Source: CAIYPG01 sp903864555
GTDB lineage: Bacteria > Pseudomonadota > Gammaproteobacteria > Burkholderiales > SG8-39
Direction: 5' to 3'
Length of the DNA: 64,000 bases
Assembly (NCBI GenBank): GCA_947474715.1
Contig: CANJJT010000010.1
Location: forward strand, 1-64,000
The notes below the pieces were generated by a model that worked only from the letters and a program-made list of their open reading frames with translations, made no database searches and was not told where the DNA came from. Numbering within the stretch: the first letter of the stretch is position 1; each line of letters starts with the position of its first letter. Below, in pieces: positions 45,798 to 55,513 of this stretch. A program made the translations under genes and the position numbers.

Positions 45798-48263
45798 TCA
45801 GGCGTTGAGCGAGTGCACACCCCAGATGTCGTTGGCGTATTCCAGTATGGTGCGGTCGCTGGAGAAGCGGCCCATGGACGCGACGTTGCGAATGGCCATG
45901 GCCGTCCAGGCATCGCTGTCGGCGTACAGGGCATCGACGCGCCTCTGGGTATCGAGGTAATGCGCGAAATCGGCCAGCAGCATGTAATGGTCGCCGTGGT
46001 CCAGCAGCGAATGCACGATCGGCAGGAAGCGTTCCGGCTGTCCGGGCGAAAAGGTCCCTGAGGCGATGCTGTCGATGACCTTCTTCAGCGCCGGGTCGGC
46101 CTCGTAGAGCTCGCGCGGCCGGTAGCCCGAGGCGCGCAGCTCCCCGACCTCCGGGGTGCGCAGGCCGAACATGAAGATGTTCTCGTCGCCCACCGCCTCG
46201 CGGATCTCGATGTTGGCACCGTCATCGGTGCCGATGGTGAGCGCGCCGTTGAGGGCCAGCTTCATGTTGCCCGTGCCGGAGGCCTCGGTGCCGGCGGTGG
46301 AGATCTGCTCGGAGAGGTCGGCCGCGGGAATGATGAGCCCGGCCACCGACACCCCGTAGTTGGGCACGAACACCACCTTCAGGCGTCCGGCCACGCGCGA
46401 ATCGGCATTGATGACGGCCGCCACATCATTGATGAGCTTGATGATGAGCTTGGCCATGAAATAGGCCGAAGCCGACTTGCCGCTGAAGATCACGGTGCGC
46501 GGGATCCAGTCACGCCCGGGTTCGGCCAGGATGGCCTGATAGCGGGCGATGACGTGCAGCACGTTGAGCAGCTGGCGCTTGTACTCATGGATGCGCTTGA
46601 TCTGCACATCGAACAGCGAATCCGCACTGATGGCAATGCCGGTGACGCGCTTCACGTACTCGGCCAGGCGGTTCTTGTTGGCGATCTTCACCGCCTGGAA
46701 GGCCGCCAGGAAGCTGTGGTCGCCGGCCAGGCCATGCAGCTTTTCCAGCTCGTCGAGGTCGGTGCGCCAGCGCCCGCCGATGTGCCTGTCGATGAGCCCT
46801 GCGAGGCCCGGATTGACCAGCGCCAGCCAGCGCCGCGGCGTGATGCCATTGGTGCAGTTGGTGAAACGCCCCGGCATCAACTTGTGGAAGTCGGCGAACA
46901 CCGTGTCCTTGAGCAGCTGCGAATGCAGCTTGGAGACGCCGTTCACCTTGTGGCTGGCCACCACCGACAGGTGGGCCATGCGCACCCGCCGGCCGTGCTC
47001 CTCGTCGATCAGGGAAATGCGCCGCAGCAGGGCTTGGTCGTCGGGATGCTCCTGGCGCACGTGGTCGAGGAACATCTCGTTGATGTCGTAGATGATCTTC
47101 ATGTGACGCGGCAGCACGCGCTCGAGCATGTGCACCGGCCATGTCTCCAGCGCCTCGGGCATCAGCGTGTGGTTGGTGTAGGAGAAGATGCGCGTGCACA
47201 GGCGCCAGGCCAGGGTCCACGGAATACGGTGGACATCGATGAGCAGGCGCATCATCTCCGGCACGGCGATGGCCGGGTGCGTGTCATTGAGGTGGATGGC
47301 GACCTTGTCGGCCAGTTGCTCGACACCCTTGTGGGCTTCGAAGTAGCGCCCCAGCAGGTCCTGCAGCGAGGCACTGACGAAGAAGTACTCCTGGCGCAGG
47401 CGCAGTTCGCGGCCACGCTCGGTGCTGTCGTCCGGGTAGAGCACGCGCGACACGTTCTCCGAGTGGTTCTTGCGCTCGATCGCGGCGGTGTAGTTGCCCT
47501 GGTTGAAGTAGGTGAGATCGATCTCTTCGGTGGCGGTGGCCGACCACAGCCGCAAGGTGTTGACCACGCGGTTGCCGCAGCCGGGCACGATGGTGTCGTA
47601 GGCCATGGCGAGCACATCGTCGGTGTCCACCCAGTGGGCCACCCGGTCGCGGTACTCCACATGCCCGCCGAACTGGATGGCGTACTTCACCTCGGGACGC
47701 GGAAACTCCCAGGGGTTGCCTGCCACCAGCCAGTGGTCGGGGTATTCCACCTGGCGCCCGTCGACGATGCGCTGGGCGAACATGCCGTATTCGTAGCGGA
47801 TGCCGTAGCCGAAGCCGGGCAGGCCCACGGTGGCCATGGAATCGAGGAAGCAGGCAGCCAGACGGCCCAGTCCGCCATTGCCCAGGGCCGGGTCCGGCTC
47901 CAGCGCATCCAGCTCATCGAGGTCCAGCCCCAGTTCGCGCAGGGCATCGGCACACTCCTCGTGGATGCCCAGGGCGATGAGGGCATTGGACAGCGCGCGG
48001 CCGGGCAGGAATTCCATCGACAGGTAATAGATACGCTTGGCATCCTGCTGATAGGACCGGCGCGTGGTATCCATCCAGCGCTCGATCAGGCGATCACGCA
48101 CGGCGTTGGACACGGCGTGCAGCCAGTCCCGCTTGGAGGCGGCAAAGGCGTCCTTGCCCACGGTATAGATGAGATGCCTCGAGATAGCCTGGCGCAGCGA
48201 CCGGGTTTCTGATCCGGCGGGGTCGGCTGCCGGGAGACTGTTCTTACTGACGATTGAATCCAT
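45798..48263 (-). CDS. glgP: Glycogen/maltodextrin phosphorylase
   Basis: Releases glucose-1-phosphate from alpha-1,4 chains with PLP as cofactor. 821 residues, family length. ATG 48263 follows CAGGAAGTTGA. Conserved pieces: YYLSMEFLPGRALSNAL, GNGGLGRLAACFLDS, NQGNYTAAIERKNHSENVSR, HLNDTHPAIAVPEM and the PLP-Lys site EASGTGNMKLALNGALTIG (K in GNMK). It stands between glgA and glgB, an order allowing joint expression of synthesis and breakdown. Confidence 0.96.
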   Translation of the reverse strand: MDSIVSKNSLPAADPAGSETRSLRQAISRHLIYTVGKDAFAASKRDWLHAVSNAVRDRLIERWMDTTRRSYQQDAKRIYYLSMEFLPGRALSNALIALGIHEECADALRELGLDLDELDALEPDPALGNGGLGRLAACFLDSMATVGLPGFGYGIRYEYGMFAQRIVDGRQVEYPDHWLVAGNPWEFPRPEVKYAIQFGGHVEYRDRVAHWVDTDDVLAMAYDTIVPGCGNRVVNTLRLWSATATEEIDLTYFNQGNYTAAIERKNHSENVSRVLYPDDSTERGRELRLRQEYFFVSASLQDLLGRYFEAHKGVEQLADKVAIHLNDTHPAIAVPEMMRLLIDVHRIPWTLAWRLCTRIFSYTNHTLMPEALETWPVHMLERVLPRHMKIIYDINEMFLDHVRQEHPDDQALLRRISLIDEEHGRRVRMAHLSVVASHKVNGVSKLHSQLLKDTVFADFHKLMPGRFTNCTNGITPRRWLALVNPGLAGLIDRHIGGRWRTDLDELEKLHGLAGDHSFLAAFQAVKIANKNRLAEYVKRVTGIAISADSLFDVQIKRIHEYKRQLLNVLHVIARYQAILAEPGRDWIPRTVIFSGKSASAYFMAKLIIKLINDVAAVINADSRVAGRLKVVFVPNYGVSVAGLIIPAADLSEQISTAGTEASGTGNMKLALNGALTIGTDDGANIEIREAVGDENIFMFGLRTPEVGELRASGYRPRELYEADPALKKVIDSIASGTFSPGQPERFLPIVHSLLDHGDHYMLLADFAHYLDTQRRVDALYADSDAWTAMAIRNVASMGRFSSDRTILEYANDIWGVHSLNA

Positions 48264-48358
48264 TCAACTTCCTGCTCAGGCAAGGATGCATTGTAGCCCC
48301 GCGCCTCCCGGAACTCGGGGTACCGACCAGGCGGGGATCAGACATCCATTCGCAATGA

Positions 48359-49819
48359 TCATGCCATCGGGCGAAGATCCCGATAGAGGGCCTGGTAGCG
48401 GGCCGCTGCCGGCTGCCAGCCGAAGTCCTGGCGCATGCCGCAGTCACGCACCCGGGCCCAGCGGCCGGCGTCCCGCCACAGGTCGAAGGCGCGGGTGAGG
48501 GCCTCCCGCAACGCAGGCGCCGTCGCCCCGGCAAACACCAGTCCGGTGGCCGTGCCGGCGCCCAGGCTGGCGGCATCGGCATCGACGACGGTATCGGCCA
48601 GCCCGCCGACATGGCGAACCAGCGGCAGCGCGCCATAGGCCATGGCGTACATCTGGGTCAGGCCGCAGGGCTCGAACCGCGAAGGCACCAGCGTCACATC
48701 GCTGCCGGCAAACAGGCGGTGGGCCAGCGCCTCGTCATAACCCAGACGCACGCTGACTGCCCCCGGATAGCGCGCCTGGGCCGCCATGAAACCGGATTCC
48801 AGGGCGCTGTCGCCGGACCCAAGCAGCGCAAGCTGCCCCCCGGCCCGTACCAACTCCGGCAGCACTTCCAGCACCAGATCCAGACCCTTTTGCTCACTCA
48901 GGCGGCTGACCACGCAGAAAAGCGGCCCCGGCAGCGCAGCAAGCCCCAATTCGGCGCGCAGGCCGGCCTTGCACAAAGCCTTGCCCGCCGGATCGCTGGC
49001 GCTGTAGCGGGCGGGAATTGCCACATCCGTCGTCGGCTGCCAGATCGCGTAATCCACACCATTGAGGATGCCCGACAGCACACCCGCACGCGAGCGCAGC
49101 AGGCCGTCCATGCCGAAACCGAATTCCGGCGTCTGGATCTCGTGCGCGTAGGTCGGGCTCACGGTGGTGATACGGTCGGCATAGTGCAGGCCGGATTTCA
49201 TGAAATTGAGCTTGCCGTAGAACTCCAGGCCGGTCAGCGAGAAAAAATGCGCCGGCAAGCCGAGTTCCTGGAAACGTTCCGCCGGGAACTGCCCCTGATA
49301 GCCCAGGTTGTGCACTGTGAACACGCAGCCTGGGCGCTCCCCGCCACGCGCAGCCAGATAAGCCGGCACCAAACCGGCATGCCAATCGTGTCCATGCACT
49401 ATGTCGGGGCACCAGCCATCGATGCCGGCATCGGCAAAGCGTGAGGCCACCCAGGCCAGCAGGGCGAAGCGCAGATGGTTGTCCGGCCAGTCGTGGCCCT
49501 GCTTATCGACATAGGGATTGCCCGGCTGCGCATACAAGCCGCCCGCCTCGATCAGATAGGCACTGACCCCGGACAGAGACCCGCGCAGCACCCGTACCGC
49601 CGTCCCGGCGCCGGGCAGGGGCAGTGGCGCCTGCAGGCGCGCCACCTCGACCAGCCCTTCGGCTTCGGCCGCAGCCATGATCGCGGGAAAAGCCGGCAAC
49701 AACAGCCGCACATCCTCGCCCGCGTCCATCAAGGCCCGCGGCAGGGCGGCATTCACATCGGCCAGGCCGCCCGTCTTGAGGGCCGGATAGACCTCGGTAC
49801 TGACATACAGGATGCGCAT
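48359..49819 (-). CDS. glgA: Glycogen synthase (ADP-glucose type)
   Basis: Elongates alpha-1,4 glucan from ADP-glucose. 486 residues, GT5. Start at ATG 49819, where MRILYVSTEVYPALKTGGLADV begins the family domain; upstream codons in frame are not conserved. KTGGLADV binds ADP-glucose. Later motifs: VFTVHNLGYQG, CVVSRLSEQKGLDLVLEVL and PSRFEPCGLTQMYAMAYGALPLV. First gene of the minus-strand glycogen operon (glgA-glgP-glgB-glgX-malQ). Confidence 0.95.
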   Translation of the reverse strand: MRILYVSTEVYPALKTGGLADVNAALPRALMDAGEDVRLLLPAFPAIMAAAEAEGLVEVARLQAPLPLPGAGTAVRVLRGSLSGVSAYLIEAGGLYAQPGNPYVDKQGHDWPDNHLRFALLAWVASRFADAGIDGWCPDIVHGHDWHAGLVPAYLAARGGERPGCVFTVHNLGYQGQFPAERFQELGLPAHFFSLTGLEFYGKLNFMKSGLHYADRITTVSPTYAHEIQTPEFGFGMDGLLRSRAGVLSGILNGVDYAIWQPTTDVAIPARYSASDPAGKALCKAGLRAELGLAALPGPLFCVVSRLSEQKGLDLVLEVLPELVRAGGQLALLGSGDSALESGFMAAQARYPGAVSVRLGYDEALAHRLFAGSDVTLVPSRFEPCGLTQMYAMAYGALPLVRHVGGLADTVVDADAASLGAGTATGLVFAGATAPALREALTRAFDLWRDAGRWARVRDCGMRQDFGWQPAAARYQALYRDLRPMA

Positions 49820-49971
49820 CGGATCCGCTTTATTGTTCTTCTGGTCTGCAGGGAGATAATCACGGCCGCAATTCGCGGCGCACAAGTGTCGGCAGGATGC
49901 GTGACAGTGTCAAGCCGGCCCAGGGTCAGACGTGCCTAGCCGGATTGCGGGCAAGACGCAGCAGTGCTGCG

Positions 49972-50226
49972 GGTGTTAACCCCCTTGTCAAAGGGGGCCG
50001 ACTGGCCGCAGGCCAGCGGGGGGATTTTAGCCAGCCAGATGGATGCCCGACTTGTTCAGGTCTTGCCGGTTAGTCCGATCATTGTTGTTGCTCTGCAAGC
50101 AGACATGCCTCGGAAAACATTCAGCGTATCAGTCTGGCAATGGCTGGCGCTCGGAACCGCAGCGGTTAAAAATCCCCCCGCTCGGCTTCGCCGAGTCGGC
50201 CCCCTTTGACAAGGGGGTTTACACCA
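49972..50226. repeat. Intergenic palindromic repeat, complete two-armed copy
   Basis: Left arm 49972-50029: constant CCCCCTTGTCAAAGGGGG hairpin, variable hairpin CTGGCC-GCA-GGCCAG, then CGGGGGGATTTT. Right arm 50166-50226: AAAATCCCCCCG-type edge, variable hairpin CTCGGC-TTC-GCCGAG, then the constant hairpin. The inner start CCAGATGGATGCCCGACTTG and CGATCATTGTTGT match the copy at 17006. The element occupies most of the 585-base gap between divergent glgA and the transglutaminase gene, in which I see no other gene. Confidence 0.9.
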
Positions 50227-50404
50227 CCGTCTCTGCCAAGCTTGCTGCCAATGCCATCCCCGGAAATCGACAAAACACCTGCAGAACCGGACACGATGAG
50301 CTCTGCTGCACCTGAATTGCTATTCACACGGGCTTGCTGCACGATGGGCCCGGGCATTCCGGCACGCCCGCCCCCCGCCTCACTGAAGGTCATCCCAAGC
50401 CCCC

Positions 50405-51274
50405 ATGATCCGGCTCCAGTTTTCCATTGCACTCGACTATGACATCGCCCACTTTCCCGGCGATTTCATCTTCAACATCCACGCCGCATCGACCGACCAC
50501 CAGAAGGTGGTGATGGAAAACCTGGTCATCAACCAGCCCTTGGAGCCGGTCATCTATGCCGACCCGGCCAGCGGCTCCCGCCTGATGCGCCTCACCGCCA
50601 ATCCGGGGCCACTCAATATCCAGTACAGCGCCACCGTCGACCTGGACACCCACATCGAATCCCCGGCCTTGATCGAGGAGATGCCCATCTCGCAGTTGCC
50701 GCCTTCGGTGCTGCCCTACATCTACCCGAGCCGCTACTGCCAGTCCGACCGGCTGCGGCGCTATGCCACGCGCGAGTTCGGGCATCTGCGCCAGGGCTAT
50801 TGGCGCGTGCAGGCGATCCAGGACTGGGTGCGTACCCGCACCACCTTCACCTCCGGCAGCTCCAATGGCAGCACCTCGGCCGTGGACACCATCGTCGAAC
50901 AGGTGGGCGTATGCCGCGACTTCGCCCACTTGATGATCGCCCTGTGCCGCGCGGTCAACATCCCGGCGCGCATGGTCACCGGCATCAACTACGGTGCCGA
51001 TCCGGCCATGGGCCCCACGGATTTCCATGCCTATGTCGAGGTGTTCCTGAGCCATCGCTGGTATCTGTTCGACCCCACGGGCGTGTGCCCGCCTATGGGC
51101 CTGGTGCGCATCGGCACCGGCCGTGATGCCGCCGACGTGTCCTTCTCCACCATCTTCGGCGCCGTCAGTTCCAGCGCACCGATCATTTCCATCACCGCCG
51201 TCGACGACCCCGCCAACGGCTACTGCCTGCCCCTACACAGCCGCGAAGGCCTGTCGTCCATGGTGGCGCACTGA
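50405..51274 (+). CDS. Transglutaminase-like (papain-fold) family protein
   Basis: 289 residues. An N-terminal beta domain (about 1-110) is followed by the transglutaminase core. The catalytic triad is visible as Cys in VGVCRDFAHLMIALCR (about residue 169), His in DFHAYVEVF (about 207) and Asp in WYLFDPTGV (about 222). No signal peptide, so cytosolic. Such bacterial proteins are usually proteases or amidases rather than crosslinking enzymes; the substrate is unknown. Confidence 0.85.
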   Translation: MIRLQFSIALDYDIAHFPGDFIFNIHAASTDHQKVVMENLVINQPLEPVIYADPASGSRLMRLTANPGPLNIQYSATVDLDTHIESPALIEEMPISQLPPSVLPYIYPSRYCQSDRLRRYATREFGHLRQGYWRVQAIQDWVRTRTTFTSGSSNGSTSAVDTIVEQVGVCRDFAHLMIALCRAVNIPARMVTGINYGADPAMGPTDFHAYVEVFLSHRWYLFDPTGVCPPMGLVRIGTGRDAADVSFSTIFGAVSSSAPIISITAVDDPANGYCLPLHSREGLSSMVAH

Positions 51275-51418
51275 CCGCGCGTCGGCGTCATTCCGACTGA
51301 TTGGGGCCGTCCAGTACATCGGCATGCCTGAAGCCACGGCCACTCACCATGGCCTCCCCGGGACAGCCCACTGGCAATCAGCGTACGATCCGGAAAAATT
51401 TCGCAAAGGAGGAACACC

Positions 51419-52198
51419 ATGCCCTGGATCACCGCCAACGGCGCCAGCCTGAGATACGACCTGACCGGATCAGGCGCAGACACCCTGGTCCTCATCCACG
51501 AAGCCGGCGGCTGCATGGAAAGCTACGACGAGGTGCTGCCCGCCCTGCAGCAGCACTTTCGCGTGCTGCGTTTCGACCAGCGCGGCTTCGGCTTCTCGGA
51601 AAAGATGAAATCCATCACCTACGACACCGTGATCGCCGACATCGCCGGCCTGCTCGATGCACTGGGCATCACGGAGCCCGTGTGCATGGCCAGTTGCGCC
51701 ATGGGCTGCGACTTCATCGTCGGCTTCGCCGCCGCGCACCCGGAGCACGTGAAGCGCATCGCCCTGGCCAGCCCCACCATCGGTCAGCGTGAGGGCAATG
51801 CCGCCTCCAGCCAGGCCCGCGCCGACCTGGTGGTGCGCGAAGGCATGCGCGCCTCCATGGAAACGAGCCACGCCCGCTCCTGGCCGCCGGTGATCCGCGA
51901 GCGCAACCTGGAACGCTTCGCGCGCTACCAGGCACGCTGGGTGTGCAATGACCCGGAGTCCTTCGCTGCCCAGGGCCGCATGATGAGCACCATCGACCTC
52001 ACCCCGCTCTACCCCAGGGTGAAGGCGAAGACCCTGGCCATCGGCGACCGCCACGACAGCCAGCGCCTCCCCGAGCTGGCGAAGAAAGTCGCCGCCGCCG
52101 TGCCCGATGGCATTTACGTGGAAGTCGACAGCGGCCACTTCTTTGCGCTGCAGTCACCGGAGGCGTTTGTCGAGACGGTGGTGACGTGGATGAAATAG
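51419..52198 (+). CDS. Alpha/beta-hydrolase fold protein with Ser-to-Ala change at the nucleophile elbow
   Basis: 259 residues. Strong AAAGGAGG ribosome site. The fold is clear: TLVLIHEAGGCMESYDEVLP (oxyanion region), RFDQRGFGFSEK, and C-terminal Asp/His region AIGDRHD and VDSGHFFALQSPEAF. At the elbow, where relatives have GHSMGG, the sequence is SCAMGC, giving Ala94 in the Ser position with Cys93 beside it; flanking residues align without gaps. It is therefore a pseudoenzyme or uses another mechanism. Confidence 0.8.
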   Translation: MPWITANGASLRYDLTGSGADTLVLIHEAGGCMESYDEVLPALQQHFRVLRFDQRGFGFSEKMKSITYDTVIADIAGLLDALGITEPVCMASCAMGCDFIVGFAAAHPEHVKRIALASPTIGQREGNAASSQARADLVVREGMRASMETSHARSWPPVIRERNLERFARYQARWVCNDPESFAAQGRMMSTIDLTPLYPRVKAKTLAIGDRHDSQRLPELAKKVAAAVPDGIYVEVDSGHFFALQSPEAFVETVVTWMK

Positions 52199-52241
52199 AG
52201 CAGCAGCAGATCATCACACGCGGCTGGGACAATCGCTGAGG

Positions 52242-53045
52242 TCAAATTCCCTTGTACTTCGGAGGCCTTTTCTCCATAAAGGCAAGTGCTGCTTCCTTGT
52301 GGTCCTGGGAATTGATCGAAAGCATCTCGTAGGCAATGGAGGCATCCATCACGAGATTGAGCTGGTCCTTGATGTACTTGTTGATTGCCAGCTTTGTCCA
52401 ACGCACTGCCAGTGGCGGAAGATTGACCAGTTCCTCGGCGATCTCGTTAGCCTTGGCCATGACCTCCTCGACAGGCACTGCATAACCCACCAGATTGAGC
52501 TCCTTTGCCTCCTTGCCCGAGACCAGGCGACCACGCATCAGGAAATCCTTGGCCCGAGCAGGACCCACCAGCAGCGGCCATATCACGGCACCACCGTCGC
52601 CGGCCACCAGTCCAACCTTCACGTGGGTATCACCAAACTTGGCAGTCTCAGAGATCACCACCACGTCACAAAAGAGAGCCAATGTGGCTCCCAAGCCCAC
52701 TGCGTCGCCATTGACCGCAGCGATGATGGGCGGCCCCACCTCCAACATATTCTGAAACAGCCTGCGGGTCATGGCCGGAACGGCCAGCGCGAATTTCCAG
52801 CCCTCTTCGGTGCCGAAGCGCGACACCATGCCCTTGATATCACCTCCGGTGGAGAAAGACTTTCCCGAGCCTGTGAAGATGATCGCCCGGACCTCGGCAT
52901 CTCCGGCCAGATCAAGCCAGACCTCCTCCAGCTCGTTGTGCATTTCGGTATCCACGGCATTGCGCTTGTCCGGCTGGTTCAGGCACAGCGTCGCGATCCC
53001 GCCCGCCTTGGTCACCGAGATTAATTTGTAACGCGAATAGTCCAT
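52242..53045 (-). CDS. Enoyl-CoA hydratase/isomerase (crotonase) family protein
   Basis: 267 residues; CAGGAG precedes the start. Oxyanion-hole segments are FTGSGKSFSTGGDIKGM and AAVNGDAVGLGATLALFCD. The two hydratase Glu positions are Thr (GLGATLAL) and His (GDTHVKVG) here, and an Asp occurs in AGDGGAVIWP. A plain hydratase reaction is thus unlikely; isomerase, hydrolase or lyase chemistry is possible. Last gene of the minus-strand acyl-CoA cluster. Confidence 0.88.
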   Translation of the reverse strand: MDYSRYKLISVTKAGGIATLCLNQPDKRNAVDTEMHNELEEVWLDLAGDAEVRAIIFTGSGKSFSTGGDIKGMVSRFGTEEGWKFALAVPAMTRRLFQNMLEVGPPIIAAVNGDAVGLGATLALFCDVVVISETAKFGDTHVKVGLVAGDGGAVIWPLLVGPARAKDFLMRGRLVSGKEAKELNLVGYAVPVEEVMAKANEIAEELVNLPPLAVRWTKLAINKYIKDQLNLVMDASIAYEMLSINSQDHKEAALAFMEKRPPKYKGI

Positions 53046-53096
53046 TACCTAGTCTCCTGTTGTGAAATTCACTTGGAACCCCGCCGGCCACCCGCT

Positions 53097-54449
53097 CTAG
53101 CGGCAGATTGCGCCCAGGCACGACACATCCAGCATGTCGCGCAGAGCCCATGTCTCCCCGATCAGCGCCGTACAGCGCGCCGCACCCATGACTGGCTCGC
53201 AAAGTCCGCGTACCTTGTTTTCGATGTCTGCATCACCCATCGGGTGCGCGATGCTTCCCACGCAATGCTCGACGCTCTCCCGAAGCTGCCGCCCATCCTG
53301 CAGGGTGATGCTCATGTCGGCCGCATCCGCGGTGATCCGTTCATCGGCTCGCACGTGGATCTTTTCGCGCAGGGCAACCACCGCAGGCTCCTGCAGCCGC
53401 GGTGGATCTGCGTCCTGGACCCGGGCTGTGCCATGGATAAGCGCCACGGCGGACCAATGCTGGAGGCTGAACTGTGCATCGGTGGAGTCGGCCGGATGAC
53501 GGCGGGCAGTCAGCTTTGCCGCTGCGGGACTAATTACCGCATCCACACGCACGATGTTCGCGGCATCCAGGCCGCGCCGATACAGACGCAGTGCAGCATC
53601 GATGGCCGGATGCGCAACGATACCCGCCGGGAAAGGCTTGTAGGTAAGTGCCGAGAGCTCGTAGGCTTTGCCCAGCCTATCAGTCAGCCCATCCAGAAAT
53701 GCACTCGGCGCAAACATCCGGGCAAATCCATACTCGCCCTCGATACCATTCTGCGGACCGGTAAAACCTTCGGCTGCGAGCAATGCCGCACGCAATCCGG
53801 TATCGGCGCCCTGGGCATGGATGAGCGGCGTGCTCATGGACCCCATGGCCACGCGCAGCCCTTGACCCTGGGCGGCGGCCAGTCCGATTGCCGACGCCAG
53901 TTGTCCCACATCCAGCCCCAGCAGCTTTCCGCAGGCGACTACGGCACCGACCCCCCCCACCAGCCCGCTTTGCAACCACCCCAGGTTCCCGACTGCAGGG
54001 TGCACCGAAATGGCCTTGCTCAATCGGCACGCCACCTCCAAGCCCAGAATGCCGGCCAGCAACAGGTCCCGTCCATGCGCTTTCCTTTGTTCACCTAAGG
54101 CCAGCGCCGCCGCCAGCGCCGGCGGGCTCGGATGCACGATGGCCTGCGCATGCGTGTCACAGAACCCATAGACCGTGGCAGCCAGTGCATTGGCAAGTGC
54201 CGCATGCACGCAATCGCTGCTGCGCCCGCAACCGAACACCGTGGAGCTGCCCCGGCCGGCAGTGCCCGCGAGCGAGCGCTCGAACGTGCGGCGCGTTTCC
54301 TGGTCCACTCCTCCCACCGCGCAGCCCAGAAAGTTGAGCCATGCCCTAAGTCCCTCGTGCTGAACCAGCGCCGGAATATCTTGCAAAGTGGTACCGACCA
54401 CCCACGATGCCAGACGCAGCGTGGCGCCTTGCTCAACAGCCTGACTCAA
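53097..54449 (-). CDS. MmgE/PrpD family protein
   Basis: 450 residues, family of 2-methylcitrate dehydratase and cis-aconitate decarboxylase. The start is TTG 54449 with GAAGGGG upstream; no ATG/GTG fits. Motifs: LNFLGCAVGGVDQETR, FGCGRSSDCVHAALANALAATVYGF, AIVHPSPPALAAALAL and THAQ in the active-site region, then KPFPAGIVAHPAIDAAL. Substrate in this cluster is unknown; a hydroxy- or unsaturated di/tricarboxylate would fit the family and the TctC neighbours. Confidence 0.88.
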   Translation of the reverse strand: MSQAVEQGATLRLASWVVGTTLQDIPALVQHEGLRAWLNFLGCAVGGVDQETRRTFERSLAGTAGRGSSTVFGCGRSSDCVHAALANALAATVYGFCDTHAQAIVHPSPPALAAALALGEQRKAHGRDLLLAGILGLEVACRLSKAISVHPAVGNLGWLQSGLVGGVGAVVACGKLLGLDVGQLASAIGLAAAQGQGLRVAMGSMSTPLIHAQGADTGLRAALLAAEGFTGPQNGIEGEYGFARMFAPSAFLDGLTDRLGKAYELSALTYKPFPAGIVAHPAIDAALRLYRRGLDAANIVRVDAVISPAAAKLTARRHPADSTDAQFSLQHWSAVALIHGTARVQDADPPRLQEPAVVALREKIHVRADERITADAADMSITLQDGRQLRESVEHCVGSIAHPMGDADIENKVRGLCEPVMGAARCTALIGETWALRDMLDVSCLGAICR

Positions 54450-54498
54450 TGCATCCCCTTCACTGGATCACCGGTTCCGGCAGGCGAGCGCCACGGAT

Positions 54499-55467
54499 TC
54501 ACTGAGCAGAGATCCCAGCCTGCTTCACCACCCGCCGCCATTTTGCAAGTTCCGCGCTGATCTGACTGCGGAAGACTTCCGAGCTGGTGTTCATGGGCTC
54601 TAGTCCCATATCGGTCATGCGTTTTCTGAACTCGGCATTACGCATCGAATCGGCCAACGCTTCAGTGAGTCGATCCAATGGTTCGCGGGCCGTGCCGGAA
54701 GGTACCAGGATGCCAAACCAGGATGTGACGTCATAGCCTTTGACCCCACCTTCGGCCACGGTGGGAATGTCGGGTGCAAGTGGCGTTCGCTCGGGCCCTG
54801 CCACCCCCAGGCCGCGCAATTCCCCGGAACGGATCCGCGGCAGCGCGGTGGCAATGTTCTCGAAACTTGCCGAAAGGCCCCCGGCCAGCAACAGGTTGGA
54901 GGCAGGGCCTGAGCCCTTGAAGGGCACGTGCACGATGTCCACCCCGGCTTCGTATTTGAACAGTTCCATCGCCAGGTGCGAGGTGGTGCCCGCGCCCGCG
55001 CTGCCATAGTTGAGCTTGCCAGGAGCAGACTTGGCCAGTGCAATGAATTCAGCCACGCTGCCGGCCTTGACGCTCGGATGCACCGATAGCACGAAGGTCA
55101 GCCGCGCCAGCAGGCTCACCGGAGTGAAGTCTTTCTCCGGGTCGTAGGAAATCTTCGCATGCAATACTGGATTGACGGTAATGACGCCCTGGTACCCCAG
55201 CAGCAGAGTGTGGCCATCGGCCGCGGCACGCGCCACGCTCTCGGTCCCGATCAGTCCCCCGGCACCGGCATTGTTGGTCACGATCACCGGCCTCTTGAAG
55301 CGCAATTCCAGTTCCCGCGCAATCATGCGCCCGAAGATGTCAGTGGCTCCACCGGGTGCCGAAGGCACCACCAGGCTAACCGTCCTGGCTGGATAGGATT
55401 GGGCGGCTGCATGACCACCCGAAATCATGAGTGCTGCCATTACAACAGCGATCAGAAAGCGTTTCAT
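54499..55467 (-). CDS. Bug/TctC-family periplasmic solute-binding protein
   Basis: 322 residues. Signal peptide 1-22 (VVMAALMISGGHAAAQ). Ligand loops: YPARTVSLVVPSAPGGATDI, NNAGAGGLIGTESVARAAADG and GSAGAGTTSHLAMELFKYEAG. It sits in tandem with another TctC gene immediately upstream (46 bases); the two proteins are only distantly alike in the binding loops, so they may recognise different compounds. Confidence 0.9.
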   Translation of the reverse strand: MKRFLIAVVMAALMISGGHAAAQSYPARTVSLVVPSAPGGATDIFGRMIARELELRFKRPVIVTNNAGAGGLIGTESVARAAADGHTLLLGYQGVITVNPVLHAKISYDPEKDFTPVSLLARLTFVLSVHPSVKAGSVAEFIALAKSAPGKLNYGSAGAGTTSHLAMELFKYEAGVDIVHVPFKGSGPASNLLLAGGLSASFENIATALPRIRSGELRGLGVAGPERTPLAPDIPTVAEGGVKGYDVTSWFGILVPSGTAREPLDRLTEALADSMRNAEFRKRMTDMGLEPMNTSSEVFRSQISAELAKWRRVVKQAGISAQ

Positions 55468-55513
55468 CGTTTCCTCACGGAGTGAATTTCTGTTTGCACG
55501 GCATCAACAGGCT

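Noticed and set aside
46554..48212. 552-codon plus-strand open frame opposite glgP
   Set aside because: Shadow of glycogen phosphorylase; no domain or ribosome site recognised.
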